64,000 nt of DNA from Gnetum montanum (taxonomy: Eukaryota; Streptophyta; Gnetopsida; Gnetales; Gnetaceae): the NCBI GenBank assembly GCA_015680685.1, contig MNCI01038007.1, positions 279,729 through 343,728 of the forward strand, given 5' to 3'. Shown one piece after another: positions 32,301 through 44,298 of the stretch (position 1 is its first letter; each line of letters starts with the position of its first letter). Under the pieces are notes generated by a model. The model did not search any database, was not told the origin of the DNA, and was given only the letters and a program-made list of their open reading frames with translations. A program made the translations under genes and the position numbers.

Positions 32301-33812
32301 ACACACTTAGCATGATGATGTAGAAAATACATGGATTGCGAAAATACTTGAGCATGTGACACCTACTGTTTGACCCATCGGGCTTATATGGTAACAAAGA
32401 CGATGGGAGTTCAACCATCATAGCCTCTTCAATTGTGACTGGCTTGAAGGGTTCTACCCACTCCCTATCCAGCCAACCCTTCTCCTTAAACTAATTATAG
32501 AAAACATAAAATGTTCTTGGATAGGAATGGTATTCTCCCCCCCACTGACCGATCACACCTTCCTGCAGGTTCTTAGCAGAAGAGAACTCCTATAGGGCTA
32601 GCTGTGTTGTAGCTAGTAGACCTGGTCAATCGTGAACCTCGTCATCATTGATAAAAAACCTAGTGACAAACACATACTATTAGCATTCAACTAATATGGC
32701 TAGAATTGCACAACACAGTGGAGCAAGGTTGCAAAACTCACCCACCAGCACAATAGACAATCCCCTGTGGGTCCTGAAAGCACATTTCCATGTAACATGC
32801 CAGGAACAATGTGTTGTACTGGTGGTAGCAGTTGTATTCAGGCATGTCCCAGATCCAGGCTAAATGCCTTAAACCTATTAAGCATTGGTTGGATCCCTCT
32901 CCCTACCTACTCATGATTGCCCCAGCGGTAAAAAATCTCAAAATGCCATGACTTGCCCCAGGCAACATGGCTTCTATTATGTTAGATGCCTTCACCTCCT
33001 CTATGGAGGACCAAATGATCACACTAAAGTGGTCAACAAGGAATTGCAAGAAGTCCCATGCCCCTCTCCTAAACCATACCCCTTGCTCTTCCATACGTAT
33101 CTAGGGAGGAGGGCCATTGGCCATAGGTCTACTCACATGGCACAGGACCCCTCTAATGTCCAAAACTATCAGCCTGGATCTCGACCCTGCCCTGCATGAC
33201 ATAATCAATGAATGTTAACATCATACTTAAAGGCAATACACACGCAATGTAGCAAAGTCTAGCAGTCCTTGTATATAGCATAGCATAACCTTCTACCCAT
33301 ACATAGCATAGCAAGGGCATGAAAGCCTAGCATAGTAAGAACATGTGAATAAGCCTAGAATAGCAACAAAACAATTGACAAGATGTTATAATAAAACACA
33401 TGTCATGTTGCCGCATCACACATGGCCTAGCCCTCCTAAGGGTTTTACGTTATGGCATGCTAGGGTCAAGTAGCTTAAACTGCCCCAGCCCTCGTAGTTA
33501 TGACAACCATGATGGTGGTAGTTTCAACAGCTTTGCATGCAACCACGACCGAAATGGCGATAGTGGCGATGCAAAGGATAAAATGAAGTGACCACAGAAA
33601 AACATAGGTAGCCAAGAATAGATGTAAAACAAATAGGATGCAAAACAAGAGTAGAGAAAAATAGAAATCACAAAACAAAGAAGAAAATGAGACATAGTAG
33701 CTTACTGGGTCAACGGTGTGCTCTTCTGCACCGCAATGCATGCTTGTGGCACACGCTCTAGGGTCTTCTTTGCCTCCTCAACACTTGCAAGTGCCAAATG
33801 AGTCTTAGAAGC
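29305..33812 (-). pseudogene. Antisense gene copy in element D
   Basis: Second copy of the gene seen at 18,673-23,151, here on the minus strand and antisense to D's pol. A start MASKTHLALASVEEAKK lies at 33,812. The FCP1-like part reads IVLDIRGVLCHV (33,139-33,171), then WFRRGAWDFLQFL and FSVIIWSS (about 33,005-33,080), then NTLFLACY and DPQGIVYCAG (about 32,750-32,800). The first Asp of motif I is kept but the second is Arg, and the later DD pair is absent. The central helical domain is at about 31,600-32,160, the Glu-rich part at 30,672-31,004 and the coiled coil at about 29,990-30,320. The acidic tail ends at TGA 29,305-29,307. GT-AG intron borders are visible, e.g. donor GGTAAGTAG near 30,450. 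The poly(A) region was lost with the insertion of C. Many stops. Confidence 0.6.
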
Positions 33813-34754
33813 CATTGTCCTTCTTGTAGATTTACACCTTTTGTTGTAAAAACTCATTTTATTAGCCGAATAACATAATTGCTTCACACTCTGAAATCTC
33901 CTTGTGCTCCAATGAGGGCTCAGTGCTCTTACAGTGAAAATGGAAAAATTGCCAAGGTTTAACCCCTATCTATGGCTGTAAGGACAATATGGGGAAACTT
34001 GCCTCTCTCTCTCTCTCCAACTAATGCGGAGTGTGCTATACAACATAGCATGCTCACCATGACATCGTAGCACTATTAGCATTAAAGCCTTGACATGCTT
34101 CAAGCCAGCTTCTTGCCTTCTTGAAAACAAAGAATATATTTGTTTTTGGTTAAGGGTTAGAAAAGACCTTAAACTAGCAATCCTAGCATAGTTGCACCTC
34201 TAACAGTCTGAAAAGACCCTAAACTAGTAGTTTCGACCTCTTACATTTGAGGTCCATAATGACATTAAACTAACAACATCAAATGCTTACATTAGCAGTT
34301 TTCGCATCTTCTTCCACATGGACAGTGTAGCGATTTCATGTTTTCATGTCTGTAGTTCGTATTTTCACATTAAAGGTTTGGCACTTCTCATACTCGAAGT
34401 TTCTTGTTTCACATACTATTATTTTTCATGTTACAATTTGGTAGTCCAAAATGACACTAAACTAGCAGTTTGGCATTTGCATATCGACATTCATGCAACT
34501 TCACACTTTACGTCAACAGTTTTACACCTTTAGCAGTTTTACGCTCTTGTGCCTTGGCGGCCCTCCATGACCTTAAACTGGCAAACTTGCAATCTTTACA
34601 TCATCACACTTCACAAGTTGCATCTCATCGTTGCTTTACAAATTTTTGTTACACACAATCTCTACCGATAGACACCTCTTAACCAGGCTTTCATCTTATG
34701 ATGACAGGTCAAGCAAGAGATGGGAATCCATCGTGACCTTTCCACATCTTTAAC
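33813..34754. repeat. Spacer between antisense gene and RT of D
   Basis: Contains a short CT microsatellite (34,001-34,017). From about 34,140 to 34,600 it holds minisatellite copies of the AGTTT family in reverse complement (GACCCTAAACTAGTAGTTT, GACACTAAACTAGCAGTTT, GACCTTAAACTGGCAAAC). No coding region is supported before pol begins near 34,755. Confidence 0.6.
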
Positions 34755-37700
34755 ATTAGCAGGGCCATAGGAAAAGCTCGCAAGATAGTTGAACCCTGAT
34801 ATGATCAACTGGGGGTTGACCAAAATTAGCACTATAGTAGCCTTAGAAGCATCCCTGGATTGGCCCAAGCATCTGGTCCAAGATCTAGACTTAGAGGTCG
34901 AGGATGTAACCAAGGACCCTCTCATCGAGACACCTGTGACCACATCAAAGGGGTAGGAGAAGACATTGAAACTCAGCTCCCTCCTAGACATGCAAATGCA
35001 TGAAAATGTAGCCAAGATTCTGCAAGAAAATATCGATGTCTTGGCATGGTCGTATAGCGACATGCCAGGTCTGGATCCATGGCTGATTCAGCACAACATC
35101 GTTCTAGACCTACACATGAAGGAAGTCAAGCAGAAGGCTCGCAAAGTTAAGCTGGAAATTGCACTAGCCATGAGGGATGAAATCACAAAGCTATATCAAG
35201 TAGGTTTAATCTGCGCAGTTGACTATTCAGAGTGGTTGTCCAATATCATTGTGGTTTCAAAGAAAATGGGAGGAATACAGATCTGTATAGACTTTTGGGA
35301 ATTGAACAAGGCAATGATCAAGGATGACTTCCCACTACCAAGCATTGATCAGCTCATCGACACCATGGCTGGCCATGCTCTGCTATCCTTCATGGATGGT
35401 TTCTCTGGATACAGCCAAATCTACATTAACCCAGAGCACTAGCTGTAAACAACCTTCATGACCCCATGGGGAACCTTCTACTATACCATGATGCCCTTCA
35501 GGCTCAAAAATGCTAGAGCAACTTACCAATGAGCCATGACTTACATTTTCAGTGATTACATTCTAGAAACATTAAACGACTACATGGATGATATAGTAGT
35601 CAAGTCCAAGGAGGCAGCTGATCACCCACGTGATCTAGGGGTAGTCCGAAAATGCTTCCAAATGCATGACTTACACCTCAATCCTAAGAAGTGTGTCTTC
35701 AGGGTGAAAATTGGACGCATGTTAGGGTTCGTAGTATCGGAGGTCAGAATATAGGTGGACCCTAACAAAGTTAAGGTCATCGTCTATCTAGCACCTCCCA
35801 CAAACCTTAAGGAGTTACGTGGTTTGCAAGGTATAGTGCAATTCATTCGAAGTTTTATAGCAAGGTTGATTGAAAAGTTACACCCCATGCAACATCTTAT
35901 GAAGAAGGGGATTAACTTCGAATGGACAAACCAGTGTCAAGAAGCCTTCGACAACCTGAAGAAGGGACTCTCATACTTCTCGACTGTGCATCTGCCACAA
36001 AGGGATAAACCCTTCTTTATCTACCTCACCACCTCTGACACATTTTTCGCAGCACTACTATGTCAGAATCGAGACGACGGTTCTAAGATACTAGTGTATT
36101 ATCTAAGTCATGCGCTAATAGTGCACGAGGAGAAATATAATGAAGTGGAGAGGAATTTCCTAGCCTTAGAATTCACACTAAAGAAGTGGTGGAATTACCT
36201 ATTCCATAGTACAACCAACACCATTTGCAAAAGCAATATACTCCGGGCTATCACCAACAACTTATACAAAAGTAGCAGGATAGTCTGATGGAAGGCAATA
36301 AACGTGGAGTTCGATCTACGTTATGTAAGTCAATCATCAACAAAGGGTCAAGCCATAGCAACCTAACTCACAGCATCTCTAGTCAACAACCAAGTAACCA
36401 TAGACTTCAAATTCCCGTACAAGTATGTTAGCAATGTCAACATTGTCCAGTCACATTTCAAAGCCACCTTACATTTTGACACTGCCTCAACCACACGAGG
36501 AGGTAGCGCTGTTGCCATAATCACATTCCCCTTTTGGGAAATGCATCCATCCTCTTATCGATTTGCATTCCCTTGTACCAACAACATGGTAGATACGAGG
36601 GGCTACTCAGAGGCCTCTTAACTATCTGAGTGCTACATATACAACACCTGGAAATCCGAGCAGATTCACAACTATTCGTGAATCAAATCACCAAGGTCTA
36701 CGCCTGCAAAGCTATACACCTGCAACCCTACTACGACCTAGCAGAAATCTTGCTTAAGTAATTCGCAACCACAAATGTGCAACATGTGCCATGCAATGAA
36801 AACACCATGGTAGATTTCTTAGCTACCCTTGTGTTAAAAATTCCATCACATTCCTTGGCAAACCTACCAACTGCGATTATAGAATGTGTAGATCCTATCA
36901 CTCGAGTGGAACATGTGCAATCTATTAGTGCTATGGATACCCAAGAATGGTATGCCAACGTTAAAACTTATCTGTAGTACAATGAACCCCTAGGTGGATT
37001 GACATCTACCCAGAGAGATGCAATCCATAAGCATTCCTGACAATACATGCTCATGGGAAATGATGCCCTATGTCGAAGCTCCTATGACAGGATATTTCTA
37101 GCATGCGTGGGTGGCGAGCAAGAGAAGAAGGTAGTTAATGAGGTACATGAGGGGTTGTGTGGTGGACACATAGCACCCAAGGCTATGGCTGCCAAAATTA
37201 GATGCCTAGGGTACTACTGGCCCCACATGGAATGTGACTGCCTATCGAAAGTCAAGACATGTGACACATGCTAGAGATACCCAAATCCCATGCACGTCTT
37301 GCCTACAGACCTATACCCAATGCAAATCACGTGGCCCTTCCAACGATGGGGATTAGACCTCATAGGGCCTATCATGCCTAAGTCCTCTGTGGGGCATAGT
37401 TTCATGATCACTGCCACTAAGTATTTTACCAAGTGGGTGGAAGCCATTCCCCTAAGGAAGATGACGTCTCAGCAAATCTACCATTTCATCCTTGACAACA
37501 TAATAAGAAGGTTTCGGCTTCCAATGGGCCATAGTTCAGCAGTACAAAAACTCAAACCTTCTATAGCAATCTAGGCATTAAAAAATCATTTTCTTCTCCT
37601 TAGTATCTGTAAGCAAATAGGCAAGCGGAGGCTACAAATAAGTCCATCATCAACTTTTTGAAGCAGATGCTTAACAAAAGCAAGAGGCAATGGCATGAGC

Positions 37701-38110
37701 AAATCCTCTACATCCTCTGGGCCTATAGAACGATGTGTAGAACTGCAACACATAAGACCCCTTACAATATTTTTTATGAATCTAAAGTTGTATTGCCTAT
37801 TGAGTTGTAGGTACCCTCACTCCAGATGATCCTCCTGGATGTTGTGAGCAAAGCCCAGAATAACGAGTCATAAACCATCAACCTTAACTCAGTGGAGGAA
37901 GAGTGTGCGTAGACACTGAAATCCATCGAGAACTACCAAAGCAAGCAGTAGCAAAAGCATCATGCAGACCCACATCGACTGCCAGTGCAGAAGGGAGACC
38001 TCGTCCTCAAGGTCATCCATGAGCATGTGAACAAAGTTTCAACCAACTGGGAAGGTCCATATGTGGTCACTAAAGCCTTCAGTAATGGAGCCTTCAAACT
38101 GGCAGACATG
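34755..38110 (+). pseudogene. RT - RNase H - second RNase H - integrase of element D, split by element B
   Basis: Plus-strand pol collinear with that of C. The linker contains VLAWSYSDMPGLDP. The RT has KLYQVGLICAVDYSEW, LLSFMDGFSGY and the catalytic YMDD at 35,581-35,592. RNase H is at about 35,950-36,290 and a decayed second RNase H at about 36,470-36,850 (STTRGGSAVAIIT). The integrase HHCC region is at 37,138-37,275 (VHEGLCGGHIAPKAM, KTCDTC), with GLDLIGPI at about 37,350. The segment carrying the second catalytic Asp is deleted near 37,520, while the NGQAEA-type Glu segment remains as RQAEATN near 37,620. Pol reads to GAFKLADM at 38,110, where element B is inserted; its last codons are at 54,424-54,483. 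Numerous stops. Confidence 0.85.
38106..38110. repeat. Target-site duplication, left copy (element B)
   Basis: ACATG directly before the LTR start TGAAACACCATAA. The identical ACATG follows the other LTR at 54,419-54,423, which is the 5-bp duplication expected from integrase. Confidence 0.85.
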
Positions 38111-39509
38111 TGAAACACCATAACATTTTTGAGGCCTCAATGGTTCAGCAAAATCTAGCAACCCAGGCAAGGAGTCATGACAAGGCATAGCATAATACAA
38201 ATGAACTTCAGAAGATAAAACAAAATGATGGGTGCACGATGGTAAGCCTTCCACTTTTTGGATTTTCTATGTTTCAAAAAGAATCTCAACATTTAGCATA
38301 TTACGTTGCATTACACAACATAGCGTAACGCTACGTTAGGCAGTGTAATATCAAAGATAGTCCACCACAGCATCAAATATGGTAAACCTTCAAGACTTCG
38401 ATGACCTAGAAAAAAGCTCAAGGCTTAAGCAACGATCTGCAACATGTCGCGCATTTCAGCAAGTCTTCTTTCTCAGTTAAGGGAGCTATTATGCTATATT
38501 ATGTAGTGTAATGTAATAAACCCCAAAAAAGGGATTGATCAGGAATAGAGGAAAAGTGGTGACAATACTTCAACTTTGGCAGTTTCGTCATATTACGTTG
38601 AATTACGCTATGATGCATAATTTCGTGTAATGTAGTGTCATGTAAGTAATGCTAGCACAATTCAAACATCAGTAGTTCATACTCCACAATACTCTCTCTA
38701 GTGTATTACAGCGTAATCAAAGGACAGTCTATTGCCAAAGCCCAAACAAGAGTAGTTTATGACGTGCTACACAGCATAGCACCACAAGCTTCAACGACAA
38801 CACATCGAGTCAACGACATCTTATAATTTCAGGACATGCGTCATTTAAACCAAATTTTCCTCCTGACCCTAATCTTATAAATGCTCCAATTGATAAAGAT
38901 CAAAGGGGTTGGCAAAAATTTTCTCCTTCAAGGTTGGCAAGAGAGCAAAAAGAGGATTAGCATTAGAGGTGATTCGTAAGAATCTTGATCAAAAATAGTT
39001 AGCTAACAGATATTCTCCCCTGAGTTTGACTTCCTTGCACCTAGATTGGCTAGAACAAGGTAGATTGGCCCTCATTTATTCCATCCTTAAATAACTTTCT
39101 TGCTACTGGTATGTGCTTCATCCAAACCAAAGCCTGCCTGTAATCATTGTATCCAACATATTATGTTCATAAATTAAATCTTAGTTCTTGTGGTCATACT
39201 CTCTACAAATCCAATTCCTTGCATCCCATTTATACGGATTTGGCAATCGCTCTAAATCATTTGCATCATTTTCAATTATTTTTTGGGATTAACAATATTA
39301 CATCTCTTCATAAAGGGTCGTCATTTTGCCATCAAATTATTACAAAAATTTTACTGATTAAGTAAGTTCCTGTCTAATCGACAAGACCATTCAGGGCACC
39401 TTAGATTCATTTCTTTCTCCAACACGGCCCTCATAAAGATCTGGGGTTAGAACTGTGTACACCGACTTTCGTTCGGTACTTCCAGCGACCAACGTTTTCC
39501 GTCGTTATA
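38111..39509 (+). repeat. 5' LTR of element B
   Basis: About 1,399 bp from TGAAACACCATAACATTTTTG to GTCGTTATA (the 3' LTR ends CTTTACA in the same place). A TATA-like CTTATAAATG lies at 38,874-38,883. The first 500 bp carry ATTACGTT/AGCGTAA/GTAATGTAG words. Only the R/U5-like end (CTGTCTAATCGACAAGACCATTCAGGGC near 39,370) is clearly shared with the LTRs of A, D and E, so B is a distinct subfamily. Confidence 0.85.
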
Positions 39510-39510
39510 G

Positions 39511-39767
39511 TTTTCTAGCACCAGAAGGAGCGCCTTCATACCCGATCTGCATTTTACAAGTAGTCTTGTAAGTTGTCTATACTCATAGTTAATCAACATA
39601 AATGTAATACCTTCAAGGTTGTTTATGAGATTGTGTGTGGTGCAAATTGGTCACTTCGATGATTCCTTTGGAATCCTATGAGATAGAAAGCCCCGATTAT
39701 TATCTTAGTTCACCTTTGCTCTTCTGATATTTATCCTTATTATCATTATCTTTGAATCATGTAGAAA
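39511..39767 (+). promoter_or_regulatory. Primer-binding site and leader of element B
   Basis: The PBS candidate at 39,516-39,532 reads TAGCACCAGAAGGAGCG, 12 of 17 bases as in element E. The leader contains a single unit of the repeat found six times in A, with anchor GTGTGGTGCAAATTGGTCACTTCG at about 39,634-39,657 in the same orientation relative to gag. Gag starts at 39,768. Confidence 0.6.
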
Positions 39768-42119
39768 ATGGTTACATCAACCATAGCTATTGATTCTGCC
39801 AATCTAGAGAACCCTTGGACCATGCAAGTTACACTTCCAGTGGTTGAGCCACCAACTAGTCCGGTGCGACCGCACTGCTCCCTCAAGCTTCAAAACAAAG
39901 AGCCTAAGGGACACGCTCAACACAGAGAACATTATAATTTTCTCTGTGCTAAACTAGTAGCAAGCCTACCCTTGTATCCACAAGAACTCAAAGAAAAATG
40001 GGAATACGAGTTCATATACTGTAACTGGAAGGAATATATTCCTTCACCTGACGCCATTGTGTCCCTGACAGACCAACAAAAGTGGATCCTAGATCAAATG
40101 TTGATGGTGAAGACATCGCCAGAACAATTGGAGAAGTTGTTCCACAATGAAGCGCTTCATGATGGGCAAGATGATCTAGACTCCCACTTTGAAGGGGGTG
40201 GTCATGCCGATTTCACCATGGTCCCTCCCTCCACGACATCCTACATAAATCTATTCTTCATGGTTACCACGCCTTTAACATTATCCAATACTAATCGAGT
40301 TCCGCACTCGCCACATTTACATTTTCTTTCCCCAACTATACTTCTGGGTAAAGGTCCATCACAAATCATTCCCCAGCAAGTGCAACTACCTAACCTGTCC
40401 CATCATGCACTAGCGCCTACGTCACCACATGTGCACACGATACCTACGACGCAATTACCTACAACACCGACTACACTCCTAATTCACATGACAGGGCCTG
40501 CCACCACAGGATGGTGGGCTCCCAACATGTCTCTTATTGTGCATCCTACGCAAATGCACCACCATCCCCATCATCAAAGTCAGGTCCTACAAGTGTTAAA
40601 CCCAGTTGCGAGATCGCTGCCAGTGCCCTCGGTTACACAAACAGTGTACCTAATGGCGCAACTGATGGTGGTTTCCCCATCTGCACCAACTACCAGATGG
40701 TGGATGCCACAAGCAACAGTATCTACAGGGACTATCCCGATAGCACCGACCATCGGCCAAGGTGCTGCTTCCATCCCACCACCTGGTGTGGCTCCTTTTT
40801 TTATTCCACAAATGACCTCATCGTCTACAGGTTTGGACCAAGCCTTCCAACTCATTCAGACCCTTACAGAAGAGGTCAAGCATCTCAAGGTTGCTGGTTC
40901 TGACATGGTACAAGTCATGGATTTCTATCATGATGATCCTATTAGTCCAGCAGTCCCAGTCCTGTCATTGCCACCTAGGATGCCCCTTCCCAATTTCATA
41001 AAATACAACAAGGAAGATGATCCCAATGCCCACCTCATCACTTTTAGGTCAGAGTCCTTACTGCTGCAACAATGGCAGCATACTATAATCCATGTCTTTG
41101 CTATGTCCTTAATGGGCAAAGCTCTGGACTGGTATCGAGCACTTCTACGCGCTTCCATTTCAACTTTGGAGGAGCTGTTAACTTAGTTTGTGACGCATTT
41201 CAAATAAAACCTGAAGCTAGAAGTTACGTCAGATCAGCTCATGGAAGTTAAGCAAGATCTGCTCGAGTCGGTCCAGAAGTTCATACAGCATTGGAGTGCT
41301 ACCTTGAATGAAATCTGCGAACCCATCGTGGAAGCCCATCTACTGGCAATCTTCAAGGGAGTGGTAAATGACTTCATCAAGTCTAAGTTGTATTACCTCA
41401 CTCCCCATTCCCTTAGCAAAGCCTTTGCTCAGACTAAGAGCATCTAAGATGTGGTGGAGGCTAGTAAATATCCAGCGTATGTAATCTACAAAAATGGCCA
41501 TAGCAAGGGTAAGGATAAAGGAAAAACCGCGACAATGACAGTAGCGGTGGTTGCTGAGGGGGCCAAGAAGAAAAACAACAATAATAAGAAAATGACTGTT
41601 GAGCCAGCCGAGCCAACAACTAGCTCAAATGGCGCTAACCAAAATCCTCCTTCTGCCCCCGAAGCACCCCCGCAACCAAGGCCAAACTTTCAGTGTAAGG
41701 ATCGCTCAAATTATGCAACTCTACCTATGAAGCCTTTAGAACTTCTGAAGGAATTACTAGGAAATGGTCACATCTGACACAAGGTGGTGTCCAAGGAGGC
41801 CTTGAAATGTCACAAGAGATATTGTGAGTTACTCAAGAACCCCTCCTTGGCCCAACCTAATGAACCGCCTGTTCCCAAGAACTTTAGGCTAGATCGATTC
41901 TGCGACTACCATCAATTGTGTGGTCATGACACAGATTACTGCTGGGCGTTGAAAGATGACATTCAACGCATGATCAATCAAGGTGACCTGATCTTAGATA
42001 GCAATAGTCTGGCTCGCCCGGAAAACCAATCCATGCATGTGTACCAAGACCCGTTAAATGCAAATAACGCAAGGTACACAATTAACGTGGTAGGAGCAGA
42101 GGGTGATAATCGGGCATAG
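39768..42119 (+). pseudogene. Gag of element B, nearly open
   Basis: The best preserved Gag in the window: one open stretch of 472 codons (39,768-41,186), then 41,241-41,447, 41,451-41,777 and 41,784-42,119, separated by single stops and one small frame change. The N-terminal domain includes CSLKLQNKEPKG and EHYNFLCAKL, followed by EKWEYEFIYCNWKEYIPSP. A Pro/Thr/His-rich middle leads to the Retrotrans_gag domain (VMDFYHDDPISP, NFIKYNKEDDPNAHLIT, ALDWYRALLRASISTLEELLT). A Lys/Asn-rich segment and the zinc-knuckle-like CDYHQLCGHDTDYC (about 41,899-41,943) follow. Gag would be the structural particle protein. Confidence 0.85.
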
Positions 42120-43500
42120 CTGAAACAACCTTTTGTATTGTGAACGCATCCTCACTCTCCCTGAACAAAAGATCCAACAACATTGACAAGTGGTGCTCCA
42201 CGACAACCTTTTATCCTTCAAGCCCTTTCTCAGATAAATTCTCGACAACCTGCTGTCGGTAAAGCCACGGTCCATCCCACGCCTACACCTAAGGCTCCCT
42301 TTTTCATCAAGGTGCCAAAACCATCAACAGCCCCTCCTACACAAGGGCAAACCTCCAAGTCAAACTCTCGATCCCAACTTAACAAAAAATGAGAAGGAGT
42401 TATGACAACTGGTATGGCCAAGGACCATCTTACACTGGGGTTTCCCAAGCCTAAACCCCTCACTTCTGTATCCTTGGCCCCATTTTCTAAAAATGATGAA
42501 GTTTTGCAAATGCAAGCATCTCCTCCTAGCTAGAAGAAACACAACCATTGATCAAGTGTCACTCCTCCCTGAGAAATTTATCTCCTAGGACGAATGGAAG
42601 AGGAAAAGGATGACAAGCAGCTAGATCATGGGTGGGATCTCTTCGATGCCTTTACACAAGTTAAACAGGCTCTTAAACAAAAAAATACAACATTGAGCCT
42701 TTATGACTTACTTATGATGTCACAGAAACATCGTGAGGATATGGTTCGTATGCTAACATCCATACCAATGGACGAAAGCCTGCCCACGGATGAAAAAGCG
42801 ATTCATTCCGTTATGCTTCCTCTCATGGCTGAGAAGCCTAGTTCTTCCTTGTTGATTTTTTGTGATGAATCCATTAAGGATGACCCAGAAAAGGGTCATG
42901 TGACAATGGCACCCATGTTCATCACCATTCGAGTTGGTCAACACCGAATTCGGAGGGTACATGTGGATGATGGGATAGCCGCTAATGTCATTCCTTTTCC
43001 CATAGTGGATAAGCTGGGTCTGATCGATCAGATCAATCCTACCACGACGTTGTGTTTAAAGTCATTCAACGGGGCATGAGTGAAATTCAAAGGTACTGTG
43101 CACATCAACTTTGTGGTGGGCGAGCAGTTCCCCATAGAAGCAACCTTCATTATCGTCAAAGAGATGCCTAGCTTCCACTTGATCCTAGGGAGGTCTTGGT
43201 TGGCTCAACTGAGGGCATTTTCATCACCTATACATTAGGAGATCCATCTGCCCTACGCAGGAGGGGAAGTGATTATTCATGATGACGTAATAACCCCTCA
43301 GGTTGTTAATAACATAGAGATGAAATAGGGGTCAAAAATCAAAATGCTTGAAGATCAATCCCTTGTCCAAATACCCGAACTAGGCGAAACAGTGGTTGAC
43401 AATAGCCTAACTTGGGCCTAACTACCATTCTCGGAGGAATATTGTGACATTTAGGAAAAGGGTCATAACTCCCCTCATCTTTACATGTTACCAAAACTAA
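42120..43500 (+). pseudogene. Gag-protease linker and aspartic protease of element B
   Basis: The linker has QPFILQAL and APFFIKVPKP motifs, then QALKQKNTTLSLYDLLMMS. The protease part is open from 42,594 to 43,079: VTMAPMFITIRVGQHRIRRVHVDDGIAANVIPFPIVDKLGL in motif order, with DDG at about 42,966-42,974. After a stop it continues with VGEQFPIEATFI and FHLILGRSWLAQL (about 43,110-43,210). The frame can be followed loosely to about 43,500 (LPKLKAIRKQL). RT does not follow; the antisense gene does. Confidence 0.8.
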
Positions 43501-44298
43501 AGGCTATTAGGAAGCAATTATAGACTTAACAAGTAAATCTTGTTATCTAACTGCCATGCAGTTTACATGTACTCCTTCATCGTCTATTTAGCTATGCTAT
43601 TTTATGCTTATGCTTACTTTTTTTTTATGTTTCCACCAGCTATGCTATTTTATGGTTATACTTACTTTTTATGTTTCCACCAGCTATGCTCATTTTACAC
43701 TTATGCTTATTTTTTACGTTTCCACTAGCTACTCTCATTTACACTCATCTATAACTAATCATGTATGCTTCGTACCTTAAACTATTCATGTCCCAAAATG
43801 GCCTAAAAATACCCATGGCCCGAAATTGCCTAAAACTACCCATGGCTCGAAATGGCCTTAAACTAATTGCAGCCTGCCATGGCTTAAAACTGGCAATTTA
43901 ATGTTATTTACTCTTTCACGCACCATACCCATGGCTCTAAATGGCCTAAAACTACCCATGGCCCACAATGGCCTTAAACTACCTATTTAAATCACATTTT
44001 ATGCTTAAACTAGTTAAAGGCCCGAAATGTCCTAAGACTAGTTGCCTTATTTACGCTTTGCACCTGATTTATCTAGTAGCCCACAATGACTTTAAAATAG
44101 TAACTTCATTTACGCTACACGCTTAAAACTATCTTTCATTTCTCATAGCACCAAAACCTACTTATTTACACTTTGCATAAAACGAGAATAGCAACAGCAA
44201 AAGAACATTAACTTAGACCAAATTTGCATTAAAATGTCAAAGAAAAAATATTGTCTTTACCATCATAAAAAAAATGAACTATGGCTAATACAGCCACA
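43501..44298. repeat. Spacer and minisatellite between protease and antisense gene of B
   Basis: Positions 43,590-43,740 hold three copies of CAGCTATGCTATTTTATGCTTATGCTTACTTTTT-like sequence. Positions 43,790-44,110 hold about ten copies of GGCCCGAAATGGCCTAAAACTACCCAT, the reverse complement of the AGTTTTAGGCCATTTCGGGCC minisatellite seen in C and F. No gene is seen. Confidence 0.7.

Noticed and set aside
34001-34017. CT microsatellite
   Set aside because: Short simple repeat with no evident role.
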